Assembly: GCA_013400975.1 (NCBI GenBank)
Contig: WBMZ01003456.1
Coordinates: forward strand, 62,001-126,000
Source: Atrichornis clamosus
Lineage: Eukaryota > Chordata > Aves > Passeriformes > Menuridae
Direction: 5' to 3'
Length of the DNA: 64,000 nt
The first letter of the stretch is position 1; each line of letters starts with the position of its first letter. A model generated the notes under the pieces. The model was not told the origin of the DNA. It saw only the letters and a list, made by a program, of their open reading frames with translations, and did no database searches. Shown piece by piece: positions 34,771 to 45,815 of the stretch. The translations under genes and the position numbers were made by a program.

Positions 34771-37700
34771 GTCAGTATTTGGATCTCAAATGCACTGTAT
34801 TTTAAAGTTCTCTAAGTGAGAAGCAGAGGGGACTTCAAACACACATCCAAGTCTCATAAATATATACATATATATATTTTTTATTATTGCATGCCTACAG
34901 AAACACAAGAAGCTATGAATTTAATCTGTATGAGCAATGATTGGAGTTCTTCATGGACACAATATCATACCTAACTGTGTGACAGCAGGTAAAATCGTAT
35001 TAATTGTATTCACTGTCTGTCAGCCACCACACTTTAGACACACATTGCATATAATTAACTTTGACATTGAGTATCAGTCATAGCTATTTGCCTCCTAGGA
35101 AAAGCAAGCTGTGCCCAGTCTCAAACTAGGTACATTAAAAAAAAAAATAAAATCCCCACAGAAATATTCAGTGTTGTTTTAACTCTCCTGGTTTCAGTCC
35201 ATCTATGCTTAGGTACTTAGCTAAGAGCTGAGAGCAGATTCCAGCTGGCTCAGGCTTCCTGGTCAGTGCAGGACTGGACACCCTTGGTGTGACTTGACTT
35301 TTCTGAAGCTCATGGCAAAACTCCAGTGTTCCTTCTTCATATTAAAGACAAAATACAGTGGGTGGTATCCTGGCAAAATGATTGGGAATTTGATCCTATG
35401 TGATGTTGGAATTTCACTTGGGCTTTCCCAGTAACAGTGGGTTGCAGGATCTGGATGTGTGGTTTGGCTCATTGCCATGAACATCTGTATGGGTGGGCAG
35501 TCTCCTTCTGACAGTAGCTAACACAGGATCACAGGAAAACCCAGGTGGGAAGGGAGGTCAGGAGGCTTCCAGCACAGCCTCCAGTGTAGGCAGGAGCAAC
35601 TCTGGGCTGTCTTGGGGCCCAACGTGTGCTGACTTCTAAGAAACTGACAAAAGTAAAGGATTAAATTTCTATCTGATCCATTATGTTGATAAATCCACAT
35701 TCAAAATCACCTCTTGAGTTTCAAATTTATCTTGTCAAACATATCTTAAATGTATCAGGCTGATAGTCTACACAGGATTGTATCATAACAATCAATAACC
35801 GTATTCTTAAACAGTCAGCATTTTTCTGCATGATTACTGCAAAGCAGTAAATTCCATGGAAAAGTCTTCATAGATTTTGTCTATGTAAATACTAGACAGT
35901 TATTTATAAATAAAATGTCTATGCTTTCCTTTTTGAAGTAATAAACCTCCTGCACTGGGAAATCTTGAAAGTTTTGCACTATTGTGACCATAAATCCATT
36001 TATTGTCAGCACAAGAAGCAACTTCTAAAAAAAAAAACCCAAACTTTTCTGAGGATAATTCTGTGTAAAGATCATAAAATACATAATTCCTGAACTAGCA
36101 CCCACCACTGTGGAATACACACACCTTCATACACCTAGGATTTAAGCCCCACAACTTATAACTGAGAGAAGCAGAATTATTCCATTTTAACAATGGTGAA
36201 GATTAAAGGCATTAGTTCACTGAATGTATGTCTAGATTAGCTGCAGCTGATTCTCTGAGTAAATTAGGTTTCCATTATAAAAATTGATTCTTAAAGACTT
36301 TTTAAAATTAAATAAACAGAATTGAGAACCAGCAAACCTATCCTATTCCATACCTCCAAAAGCAATTGTCCTTTGCTTCCTGTCATTTCATATGAATTAT
36401 TCTCTCACCGTGCAACTCCAGTTCACAGTTTACAGCATGAATATGTAATGGCGAACTAGTTAGATTTGATGAAGAAATGTGAACGTTTTGCCATGATCCG
36501 CCCACTCACACTCAATATTGTTTGAGGATTTGTAAATCCTCTTTTGGTGGGAGTGCTTCTTGTCTGTTCACTGCTTTATGTGTTTACCCTGCAAGGCAGA
36601 AAGAATAATCCTAGAAATGGTAAAGTTAAAATGCATTGGAATTTTTTTAACTTGTCATCTCTATTTCTCAGAATGACAAAGATGCTGGTACATGGGCAGC
36701 TAGAGATGATTTTTTAATCTGTCCATTTCAGTATATTGCTACATCTGATATATATTTGTCTGTGGTTTGGTTTTTATTCAGTGGAAGGATGTACTGATAA
36801 GAACTAGGTTAAGAGATCAGGAGACAAAACTCCCTGCACAGAATATGAAAAGGGCAAGGGTAGTTGCTTCTTTTGTAACTGTTGCTTAACCCTGAATTAG
36901 AAGAATGTGACATGGTAGATCAGCACCTTTTGCTCTTTTTGGTCTTGAAGCTGCTGGAAGATTTCTTGCTGGCTTTTAACTGTTGTTACTGTCTTCAGAT
37001 GCATCACCCAGCACAGATGGTGAGCCATGAAGGAAAAATCCCGTATATTCAGGACTGAGTCACACTGGTGGAATAGGAAAACTGCTTCTGTCCATCCTAT
37101 TTTCTTAATCTCCAGATGTATATCATCAGTAGATACACGGATAGCCCTCAGTATTAAAAATCTTTGTAAATTAACATCATCAGTGGTGCAGTACAGATGT
37201 CTGTGAATCAAGTATGAAATGCCCAGATTTCTCTAAAGACAGCAGACATCAGCTTTTCACAGCCTCTAGCGTTTGCAGGCGCAGGACAAAAATAGATGAG
37301 AGGGCTGGGAGGGAAAAATAATCACTAGAAAGGGTCTGCTCCCGTTGCAGGTGACCAGTTATCTTCTGAAGATCCATTTAACATTTGTTGCTACCTCTCA
37401 TAAATCACAAAATCATCTTAACTTCTTTTCATAAGCTTTTGACTTACAGTTCAAAACCCTGGAGTACCAGTTCTGGAAAGAGGCAAGTGAGATCTTGCCA
37501 TGGTGAATATGCCTAAAATATGAACCATTCATGTGTTACGAAGAGAAGCTTCACTTACTGTTGCCCAGAAGGGACATAGGAAAAAAATAATACTTGCCAT
37601 GTTTATTTATAGACTTGTTTAATACTAAACATGTGGAAAATTGTCACCAGTACATCACATCCCCACAACTATCTCCACAGACCCAAAATAAGTTATATTT

Positions 37701-40700
37701 TGGATAGCATTGTTTTTGTCTACAGATTCTGCACTGCTCACCTCCAGAACCAGAAAATTTGAAACATGTGTGATTCATTTAAATCTTATGTGCCTGTACA
37801 ATTATTTTACACCTCTGAATTATTTGCAAATTCTACAGGTTATTTGTAAAAAAAATCTATTATTAAGTAGCCATGTGGATTACCAACATGAATTAGGTGT
37901 TGGTAAAATGAAGAGTAATTTACAGTCTTTTGAAGAACTCCCTCTTCTCTCCAACACTTACCCTGTATTTAGTTCTGATTTCCCTTTCTTTTCTACCCCA
38001 GTTTGGAAGGTTAAGGCTTATTGTCAAAAATACATTTTTTTATAAAGGTGAGTGGGTCTCCTAAGACAGAGATAGATATATCAAAAATTAGTAAATGTGA
38101 TAGAATCCAGGAACAAACATGATGCAGAATTAGTGTTAGTTTTCCACAGGAAGTAGTGGAATTTACAATCAGTCATTATTCAGATAAATGCACAAAATAT
38201 AAAAGAGGAAATTATTAATTGTGCAGAAGCTCTGCATCTTCCTTCTTCTGTTCCCACATCACATGATACAAGGATGACCTTACTGCTCAGCTTGTTGAAA
38301 AGATGAAGTCTTCCATGAAAACAAGGTGGCCTGATATGTAAATTACTTTAACAAATCACCAATTTGAATGAAGTAATTTTAAAATCTCCAGTACTGACAA
38401 CAGTACATTTTCCAGTAATTCTGTTCTCCTTTGCGTTAGTCCTTTAACAGAAACTTATGACAGTTCAGCCTTTCTTATAGAGCTTTAAGAAAAGGCCCTA
38501 AAAATACCAATGATACTTCCTGATTTGGAGGTACTCTTCATTAACTTCAACAACTAGTGGATCAGAATTACCTGGTCATGTAGAATTTTTTCTGATGGGA
38601 GAGATATAATTACGCAAAATTTTAATAGGTGTAGTAGAAGCACTTTTTTAGTAACGGCGTTAAGAAACATAACAGGTAACTGTGAATGCTGCTAAAAATC
38701 TCTGTCAAATTTTGATTGCTTAAGAAAAGGAAGTTCAAGGCCATGGAAAAACAATATGACTACTATTAAATTATCTTCTCATTTGTCATAGGTATCTTCC
38801 ATATCAGCAACTGTTCAGCCTGTAATGCCTAAAAAGCCATCTGTGTAGGGCTTTATCTTAGCCAACATACTATGCTGACCCTCATAATCAAGACTTCATT
38901 TCCTCTCAGCTCTATTGTTTTAGCCTCACATTTGTTAATTAAATGACTTAATTTACTTAAGTTAAAAGCATCTATTTCAGCCTCAGGCTCCTAGTAGTTT
39001 CATTTGAATTAATACATTGCATAAAGCATGAATGTCACCAGACTTAGAGGTATCACTTCACTGAAATTGGATTTGTTCCAAATTCAAAACTCTGCTGCTC
39101 ACTTCTTTATTTCCTGCCCAGAAAACCCCCATATCCTTAGTTATAACAATTTTCTTTCATCATCTTCTAGGTTGGTTTCTCTTTTGGAAATATTTAAACC
39201 AACCTGAGGAACCATCTAATAGTTGTCATTACACAGTCAAGAAGCAGCATTGCGCCATCACAAGTCTTTTCTTCTCCACTCTTTGTGCTGGCTGAGAACC
39301 AGCATTGTCCGTGTTTTTTAAACTTTATAATTAAGATGTGACAGAAGCAACCTATCTTCTCTGACAGGTTTCTATGGGGTTTTTTTGCTGGAGTAGAGCC
39401 AAAGAGGCACAACAGGGTTTTTAGCAGCAAAATAATGCTTTCATACTTATTAATTTCAGCATCTAGCTCAAGCTTGACAATTCCATGGAGATAATCTCGC
39501 TCTACAAATCTGCCCTTTTCAGTTGCCTAGCTCGCCTAAAGTTGCATCTCTAGCTTTAATAAGTGGATTTATTCTCATGTTTTTCTGCCTCAAGAAAACT
39601 CTTAGCATCCAAACGGCTAAAAGCCTATTTTCATGTCTTTCAAAAAGCAGTGCAATTCCTGGTCTATGACTGTCACAGAAGCACACACATGCTCTTGAAT
39701 AAAACAGCATCCCACTCCCTGAGTCACAAAACTTCTCTGAACTCAATAATTCTTTCTGAAAGCTTTTCTGTATCCTTCTGCCTTCTAACCCTACATACAG
39801 TCCTTATTTGCATGTACCAATTTTATTAAGACATGTAGGTTTACAAGTTCTATTTTTATGAAGGATGCAATGATTCATGGTCCACAGACCATAAGCAATT
39901 CATGTTGTAGTAAGCAATGTTGTAGTCTGGTCTTCTGTAGAAAACTCTCTGTTAGATTGCCTTGTCCTAAGTATTATTGCCTGGGTTTACCTCATTCTAA
40001 TGAAAAGATATGAAAATTCCTTGTAAAAAAACATGCTGTTGTAGAATTGTTATTGTACCGTCATACATGAAACTGAAAAGGAGTCCCTTTGCCTGGATGT
40101 GCTCCACACTGCAGAAATGGAGAGTCCCTGGTTGGTGCAAAATTGGCATGGACGCAGTATCTATATAGCTACCTCCAACAGCAACTGCTGAAAAAGACTG
40201 TCAAACTCTGCATCTAATAAGAAAAGAGCTTACAATTTTTTTGAACATACAGTGTACCAAAACCTTTCTTGTTTTTTGAAGCTGCAGGTCAGTGGACATG
40301 GTCCTTATGATGTAAATGTGTAAACAGACGGGAGAGCAAGGCCAGTTAATGCCCAGAAAGCTTCCCCAAGCTGCATAACCATACTGACAGTAGTCTTGAT
40401 GTAGGAAGGAATTGAAGATCTTTACAAAGCCTGCTGGAGTACCGAGTTCCTTCCTCTGTGGCTTGTTACAAAGGAAGAACCACAGGAAACTTCTTCACTT
40501 GCAGCCTCCTACTTTCTTCTTTGTAGTCTGGCAAATTCAGATATTCAAATTCAAATCACTCATAAATGTCAAATGAGCTTTCCAGAGCTATTGCATTTTT
40601 CTTTTTCCCGTCTGTTTGGTTTTTCAGCTAGAGCATTTTACCATTCTACTTTTTTAATATTAAATGATAAACCCACAAAGAAATGTAGCAGAGTTAAAAA

Positions 40701-43302
40701 TGGAAATAATCTATAATGTATATTAACAGACAGAACCTGGATAAATAGAGATTGAGTCTCAAATAACTTATTAACCAGTGTTTAAGCCACTTTGTGAAAC
40801 ATTTACTTTCCCTGACAAGAACCGCTGACGTGAGTAGAATTTGATGCTGATCTAAAAACAAGGTCTTGAACAAACTTGTTCTTCATCGTATTTACCATAT
40901 TTATAATATACTCAAGGTATTTATAATTCAGTCTCGTTATTTATTTGATTTTTCAATATTAGGGACATATTTTGACATTAGTGATGTTTTTTATTTCATA
41001 TCATGAATATTCCTAATGCAGCCACTGGAATTTTTTGCAGAGTACAATATTGAATGATAGATAATACATCTACTTCAGCATGAACCTTCCCAGAATGAAC
41101 CTATGAAATTCAACTTCCATAGCTTTTTTTTTCTTAATAGGTCACACCTGTTGGAAAAACATATGAAAGTGGTGTCAATTGGAAATAAAAATCCTTCAGA
41201 ATTAAAATGAACATTCATAGCATCTTCTTTACACTATCTATTCTACAGTAGGTACTTGATATTTATTCTTCTCTTTTTTTAACATCACAATATCCTAAAA
41301 AGATGCAGATACAGAATTAGAATTCCGTATGATACAGACATAGCACTGTTACACACCTATGTTAGAGTAACAAGTATATTCATATGGGGCCTGGGGGTAA
41401 GCGAAGATGTATTTGTATATAGATAACTAAACTTTTCACATAGATTATATGGTGCTAACAGAATAGAATCATTTAATACAACATAAAAAAAGAGAAAAAA
41501 AATCTGGGAAAAAACGAAGGAAAAAAATTAAAGTTACAGGTCTCCAATCATTTTACAAGCATTAGTTTTATTTTACTTCACTCTTCAAGTCTTTTCGTTC
41601 TTATGTATGTGTGTTCTTTTATTAGTAAACCCTAGAAACTTCACAGCTGCTACAAATCGATGTTGCTACAACAACAAAAACGTAGCAAGTAACAAGAGGA
41701 ATTCCCTAATATTTTACTTACCCTCAAGCATACAATACATCACCACTGAAATGTAGTTGCTTACAGAGAAGGAAGGAGCCTGGCAACTTTTCATTAGCAA
41801 CCAACCATATACAACGGTTTAGGATGCGACGCTGAAAATCATTTCAGTAGGCAGAAATTCCATGGAAAGTTTAACTTCCCAGCGTCAAATTTCATCACTT
41901 TCTTTTAAAAGATTATTCTTATTTAAAGAAGAATGGGATTTTTAACATCCTCAAGTTTCAAGAGCATCATAGCATATTCAGAAAGCAAGTACTCATAGTT
42001 CGGTGCTGACTGAAGCAAGATGATACTGTGTGGTCACTCCCACCACATCCTGAGAAGTCTTCCATCTAGCTGTTGCTTAGCTGGTGGAACCTAACTTCAG
42101 GTGTTGCCCTGTTTTTGAGCTCTACAAGGAACTGAAATGCTGAATTTCATTTCCTGTTGTGGAAAGAGTATTTTATCCAGAAAATAAAATATTATTATTC
42201 CTAATCTTCTCTGGTTTAGGGCAGAACTTCCACTCTGCAGTCAGAAGAGATTTCTTCAAGATAACCTCACATAAACTTAGTGTTGTTGGGAGAAAACCCC
42301 TGTAGTCTACAGGGATCATTAACAGCAATGAGACAGGTTTGTTAGACAGTAGTCACTGATGCCATTAACATACAAGGAATAAATCAGAGGGAACTCTAGA
42401 ATGCACATCACTGGACACTTTTGTCTAAATCACCATGATTTATGAATCAGCTTTCAAACTGGAAAATATAGATTTCCCATTACAGTCAGTCATTTCATGC
42501 TTCTCAGTGGAAGTAAGAACTTGTACTTATTTTTACCCCTGGTAGAAAACTGGAGTTGTTTGAGAAATTGCTTTTTGTAGTGGGCTATAAGGGCAAAACA
42601 TGGTTCAGAGAAAATCCACAAGAAGTGGTTATCAAGGGACCAATAAGCACATAGTGCGAGATTGAGGATATTCAGAGTACAGCTTTTTGAAGAAAAGTAA
42701 ATTACTCTGGCTCATGACCACTTTGACTGTTCACCTCAAGTAATTTTAATGCCCTGAGAGATGGACTTCAATTTAGCTGTCCATGTTTTCTACATAGTTA
42801 ATGCAAGAGGACCTACAACAGCCTCTTTCTCTTTGTCCAGCCATGGCTTAGATGTTTAAGACTGATCAAATGAACTGTATATGTCTTTTCACGAGCTAGA
42901 AAAGAAGGCTATATCATTCACTTACTAGAAGTCCAACTTTTAAAGAGCAAAGATTGGGAAAGTGTTGGGAACTGTTCCACAGTTCATGTTTAGAGAAGAA
43001 AATCCTCAATTGTCATTTCACCTGACATTGCAAAATTTACTGGCCTAGGCTAATAAAGATTATAAATGGCAAAACCAGAAATGCACTGCAGTTGATTAAG
43101 TTACTTAAGACCCAAGTGGAGAGACGCCCAAGGCTCATGGAGAATTTGCTGTGAACTGGAGAAGCCTGTATAATTTTTTTCAGAAAGGCATGGTATATTT
43201 CAGCTGAAAACTATTGCTCAGTTTCAAGATATTTGGCTCAAAGGGGAAATTATGTGGATTCTACAGCTAAGTTGTATGATAAGTCACCCAAGATGTGTCA
43301 GA
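34771..43302. other. Unique AT-rich DNA, no recognisable gene
   Basis: No gene, RNA or transposon was identified in 8.5 kb. A short perfect inverted repeat (GAGGATTT at 36534-36541 with AAATCCTC at 36544-36551) is noted. Open frames are short and uninformative. Confidence 0.6.
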
Positions 43303-43652
43303 TAATCACAGAACGGGTCAGGTTGGAAGGGACCACAGTGGGTCGTCTGGGCCAAACTCCCTGCTGAAGCAGAGTCATTTGAGGGCACATGGCACAGGAT
43401 TGCATCCAGATGGTTCTTGAATATCTCCAGTGAGGGAGACTCCACAAACTCTCTGGGAAATTTGTTCCAGTGCTCAGTCACCTTCACAGTAAAGAAGTTC
43501 TTCCTCATGTTTAGGTGGAACTTCCTGAGCATCAGTTTCTGCCCATTGCCTCTTGTCCTATTGCCTGGCACCATTGAGAAGAGACTGGATCCAGCCTCTT
43601 GGCATCCTCCCTTCAGATACAAAAGATATTGATGAGGTCCCCTCTCAGTCAT
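43284..43652 (-). pseudogene. CR1 ORF2: C-terminal end running into 3' end
   Basis: The words YLLYLKGGCQEAGSSLFSMV, RTRGNGQKLMLRKFHLNMRK, FFTVKVTEHWNKFPREFVES and PSLEIFKNHLDAIL are the conserved C-terminus of CR1 ORF2. The frame continues through the last 80 bp of the element and past its 3' terminus into flanking DNA before stopping, which shows that the original stop is mutated or out of frame. This is the longest well-preserved piece. Confidence 0.9.
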
Positions 43653-43932
43653 CTCTTCTCAAGGCTGAACAGGCCTCTCTCAGCCTTTCCTCATAAGAGA
43701 GATGCTCCACTCCCCTCATCATATTTGTTGCTCTACCCTGGATCTGCTCCAGAAGCTCCATGACTCTCCTATACTGAGGAGCCCAGACCTGGACACAGCA
43801 CTCCAGATATGGTCTCACCAGAGCTGAGTAGAGGGGCAGGATCACCTCCTTCAACCTGCTGGCAATGCTCTCCCCAATGCATGCCAGGATACCATTGGCC
43901 TTCTTGGCCACAAGGACACACTGCTGGCTCAT
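43645..43932 (-). pseudogene. CR1 ORF2: RT thumb / C-terminal region
   Basis: The words MSQQCVLVAKKANGILACIG, EVILPLYSALVRPYLECCVQ, VWAPQYRRVMELLEQIQGRA and LSYEERLRE are the standard region after the RT palm in CR1. The piece is in a third frame and overlaps the previous piece by a frame change. Confidence 0.9.
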
Positions 43933-44347
43933 GGACAGCTTGTTGGACCTTCATGTCCTTCTCCACAGAACTTTTTTCCAGCAAGTCTGCCCCCAGTGTG
44001 TACTGGTGCCTGGGGTTATTTCTCCCCAGGCGCAGGACCATGAACTTGCCTCTGTTGAATTTCAGGTGGTTCTTCTCTGCCCTTCTCTCCAACCTGTCGA
44101 GGTTCTTCTGAAGGGGTGCACAGCACTCTGGGGTATCAGCCACTCCTCCCAGCTTTGTGTTGTCAGGAGGCATCTGCCCCTTTGCCCAAGTCATTGATGG
44201 GTAAGTTAATATTGGGTCCAGTACTGAACCTTGGGGGACACCACCAGTGATAGGCTTCCACCTAGACCCTGTGCCACTGATTACAACACTCTGGGATCTG
44301 CCATTCAGCCAGTTCTCAATCCACTTCTCTGTGCAAGTGCAGTCCAC
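43769..44347 (-). pseudogene. CR1 ORF2: reverse transcriptase, palm motif B onward
   Basis: ENWLNGRSQSVVISG and GVPQGSVLDP (motif B, with PQGS) are preserved, then NTKLGGVADTPECCAPLQKN, LKFNRGKFMVLRLGRNNPRH and QYTLGADLLE. Between the PQGS motif and the NTKLGG word the normal F-A-D-D catalytic motif C is not present: roughly 44160-44215 encodes MPPDNT in its place and the segment is shorter than usual, so a deletion and substitutions removed it. After LEKSSVEKDMKVQ the frame is lost again. Confidence 0.9.
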
Positions 44348-44759
44348 ATTTTCTCAGTTTGCCTGTGAGGATGCTGTGAGAGACAGTGTCGAAAGCCTTG
44401 CTGAAGCCTAGGTAGACAATATCCACTGCTCTCCCTTCATCCATCCAGGTGGTTGTTTCATCATAGAAAGCTACCAGGTTGGTCAAGTATGATTTACCTT
44501 TAGTGAATCCATGCTGACTACTCCTGATAACATTCTTGCCATCCATGCAGATAGAAATGGCTTCCAGAACGAGATGCTCCATCACCATTCCAGGGATTGA
44601 GGTGAGGCTGACTGGCTGGTAGTTCGGTGGGTCCGCTTTCTTGCCCTTTTTGAAGGCTGGGGTGACATTTGTTTTCTTCAAGTCCTCAGGCACCTCTCTC
44701 AATTGCCAAGACCCTTCAAAGATGATCATGACTGACCTAGCTATGGTGTCTGCAGGCAC
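44316..44759 (-). pseudogene. CR1 ORF2: reverse transcriptase, fingers and palm motif A
   Basis: RT words are readable in order: W-x-L-R-E-V-P-E-D-L-K-K-x-N-V, NYQPVSLTSIPG, SSQHGFTKGKSYLTNL and YLGFSKAFDTVSH. The last is motif A, which in non-LTR RTs reads L-D-F-S-K-A-F-D, the first Asp being a metal ligand. Here the Asp codon has become GGC (Gly) at 44406-44408, on the plus strand GCC, so catalysis would be lost. A frameshift follows near 44330. Confidence 0.9.
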
Positions 44760-44988
44760 TCATGTGTCCCGTCAGGGCCAGTGGAATTTTGGGCCCTCAG
44801 ATTTGCCTAGGTGTTTTCTAAGACCATCCTCCTTGATCAAGGGAAAGTCTGTCTTCCAACATTTCAGTACTCTGGTCTCCTGGGTCAGAGATTCCTGAGG
44901 GTTGATCTTGTCAGAATGTCAATGCAAAGAAGGCATTTGGTAACTCTGCTTTCTCTGCATTCTTTGGTACCAGGGTTCTCCCCTCCAT

Positions 44989-45228
44989 TTAGTAATGGGC
45001 CCACATTATTCTTAGTTTTCCTTTTGTTATTGATGTGTTTGAAAAAGTTCTTCTTGTTGTCCTTGAATCCTTGGCCAGATTTAATTCCAGGTGGGCCTTG
45101 GCCTTCCTTCTCTCATTTCTACCTACTCTGACAGACTCTCTATATTCATTCCAAGTGGCCTGACCCTGCTTCCATCTCCTGTGTGTTTCCTGCTTACGTT
45201 TGAATAATGACAGGAGTTCTTTATCCAT
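44989..45228 (-). pseudogene. CR1 ORF2: linker between endonuclease and RT
   Basis: The frame reads LFKRKQETHRRWKQGQATWN, then EYRESVRVGRNERRKAKAHL and ELNLAKD. This is the basic, helical linker that precedes the reverse transcriptase in CR1 ORF2 (compare the conserved W-K-x-G-Q-A-T and K-A-x-L-E-L-N-L-A words). It is in a different frame from both neighbours. The 230 bp between this piece and the RT remnant contains stops and no open frame. Confidence 0.8.
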
Positions 45229-45403
45229 TCACACAGGTCTCTTTCCCCCTTTACTCAATTTTTTGCTCATCGAGGTGCATCATTTTTGATCCTGGAGGAA
45301 GTGATCCTTGAATACCAACCAACTCTCTTGGACCCCTCTTCCCTGCAGGGCCTGTTCCCATGGGATTCTTCCAAGAAGAATCCCTGAAGATGATAAAGTT
45401 AGG

Positions 45404-45815
45404 TCACTTGAAGTCCATGGTTGCAACCTCTACTTTCTGTCCTGCTTCCTCCTCACCCAATACTGAACTCCACAATCTCACGATCACTGCAGCCAAGGCT
45501 GCCCCCAACCTTCCCATCTCCAATGAGGCCTCTCCTGTTAGTATGAGGTCGTGCAGCAAACCATTCCTTGTGGGATCCCCAACTACCTGTGGCAGGAGGT
45601 TGTGATCAGGGCTTTCCAAGAACCTCCTAACCTGTTTGTGCTTCACTGTCTTGCTTCTCAGCAGATGTCAGGGTAGTTAAAATACCGCACAAGAACCAGT
45701 TCCTGTGACTTTGAGGCTGCTTCAAGCTGCCTCCAGAAGGTCTCATCCACTTCCTCCTCCTGATTGTAGTGAATGCCCACAACAGCGTCACCACGGCAAC
45801 AACACATGACACAAC
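45404..45815 (-). pseudogene. CR1 ORF2: endonuclease C-terminal remnant
   Basis: In full-length CR1 this part of ORF2 is the apurinic-type endonuclease that nicks target DNA. Two frames carry the remnant. One (45627-45845, minus) holds IRRRKWMRPSGGSLKQPQSH, which appears to be a frame-shifted reading of the segment before the conserved D-F-N-x-P-D-I region. The other (45404-45646) holds RRFLES, DPTRNGLLHDLILT and ATMDF, the usual order near the end of the endonuclease domain. The N-terminal half and its catalytic residues are absent through 5' truncation. Confidence 0.8.

Larger units (their letters stand above)
43303..45815 (-). mobile_element. CR1 LINE retrotransposon, 5'-truncated, degenerate
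   Basis: The element runs on the minus strand from endonuclease C-terminal remnants (about 45.8 kb) through reverse transcriptase to the 3' end at about 43303, where the minus strand reads ...GTTCTGTGATTATCTG, a degenerate octamer tail. The non-LTR text matches avian CR1 throughout. About 2.5 kb is retained of an element usually around 4.5 kb, so ORF1 and most of the endonuclease are missing. The reading frame changes at least six times, and the reverse transcriptase active-site residues are altered, so the copy is dead. CR1 does not normally make target-site duplications, and none is evident. The 5' border is approximate, because recognisable similarity fades between 45795 and 45840. Confidence 0.95.

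Noticed and set aside
41459..41485. CAGAATAGAATCATTTAAT as a minus-strand CR1 tail
   Set aside because: Only a few bases resemble the octamers and the adjoining sequence does not match the CR1 3' end.
43417..45131. Plus-strand open frames across the CR1 element
   Set aside because: They are antisense shadows of the minus-strand CR1 ORF2 remnants.
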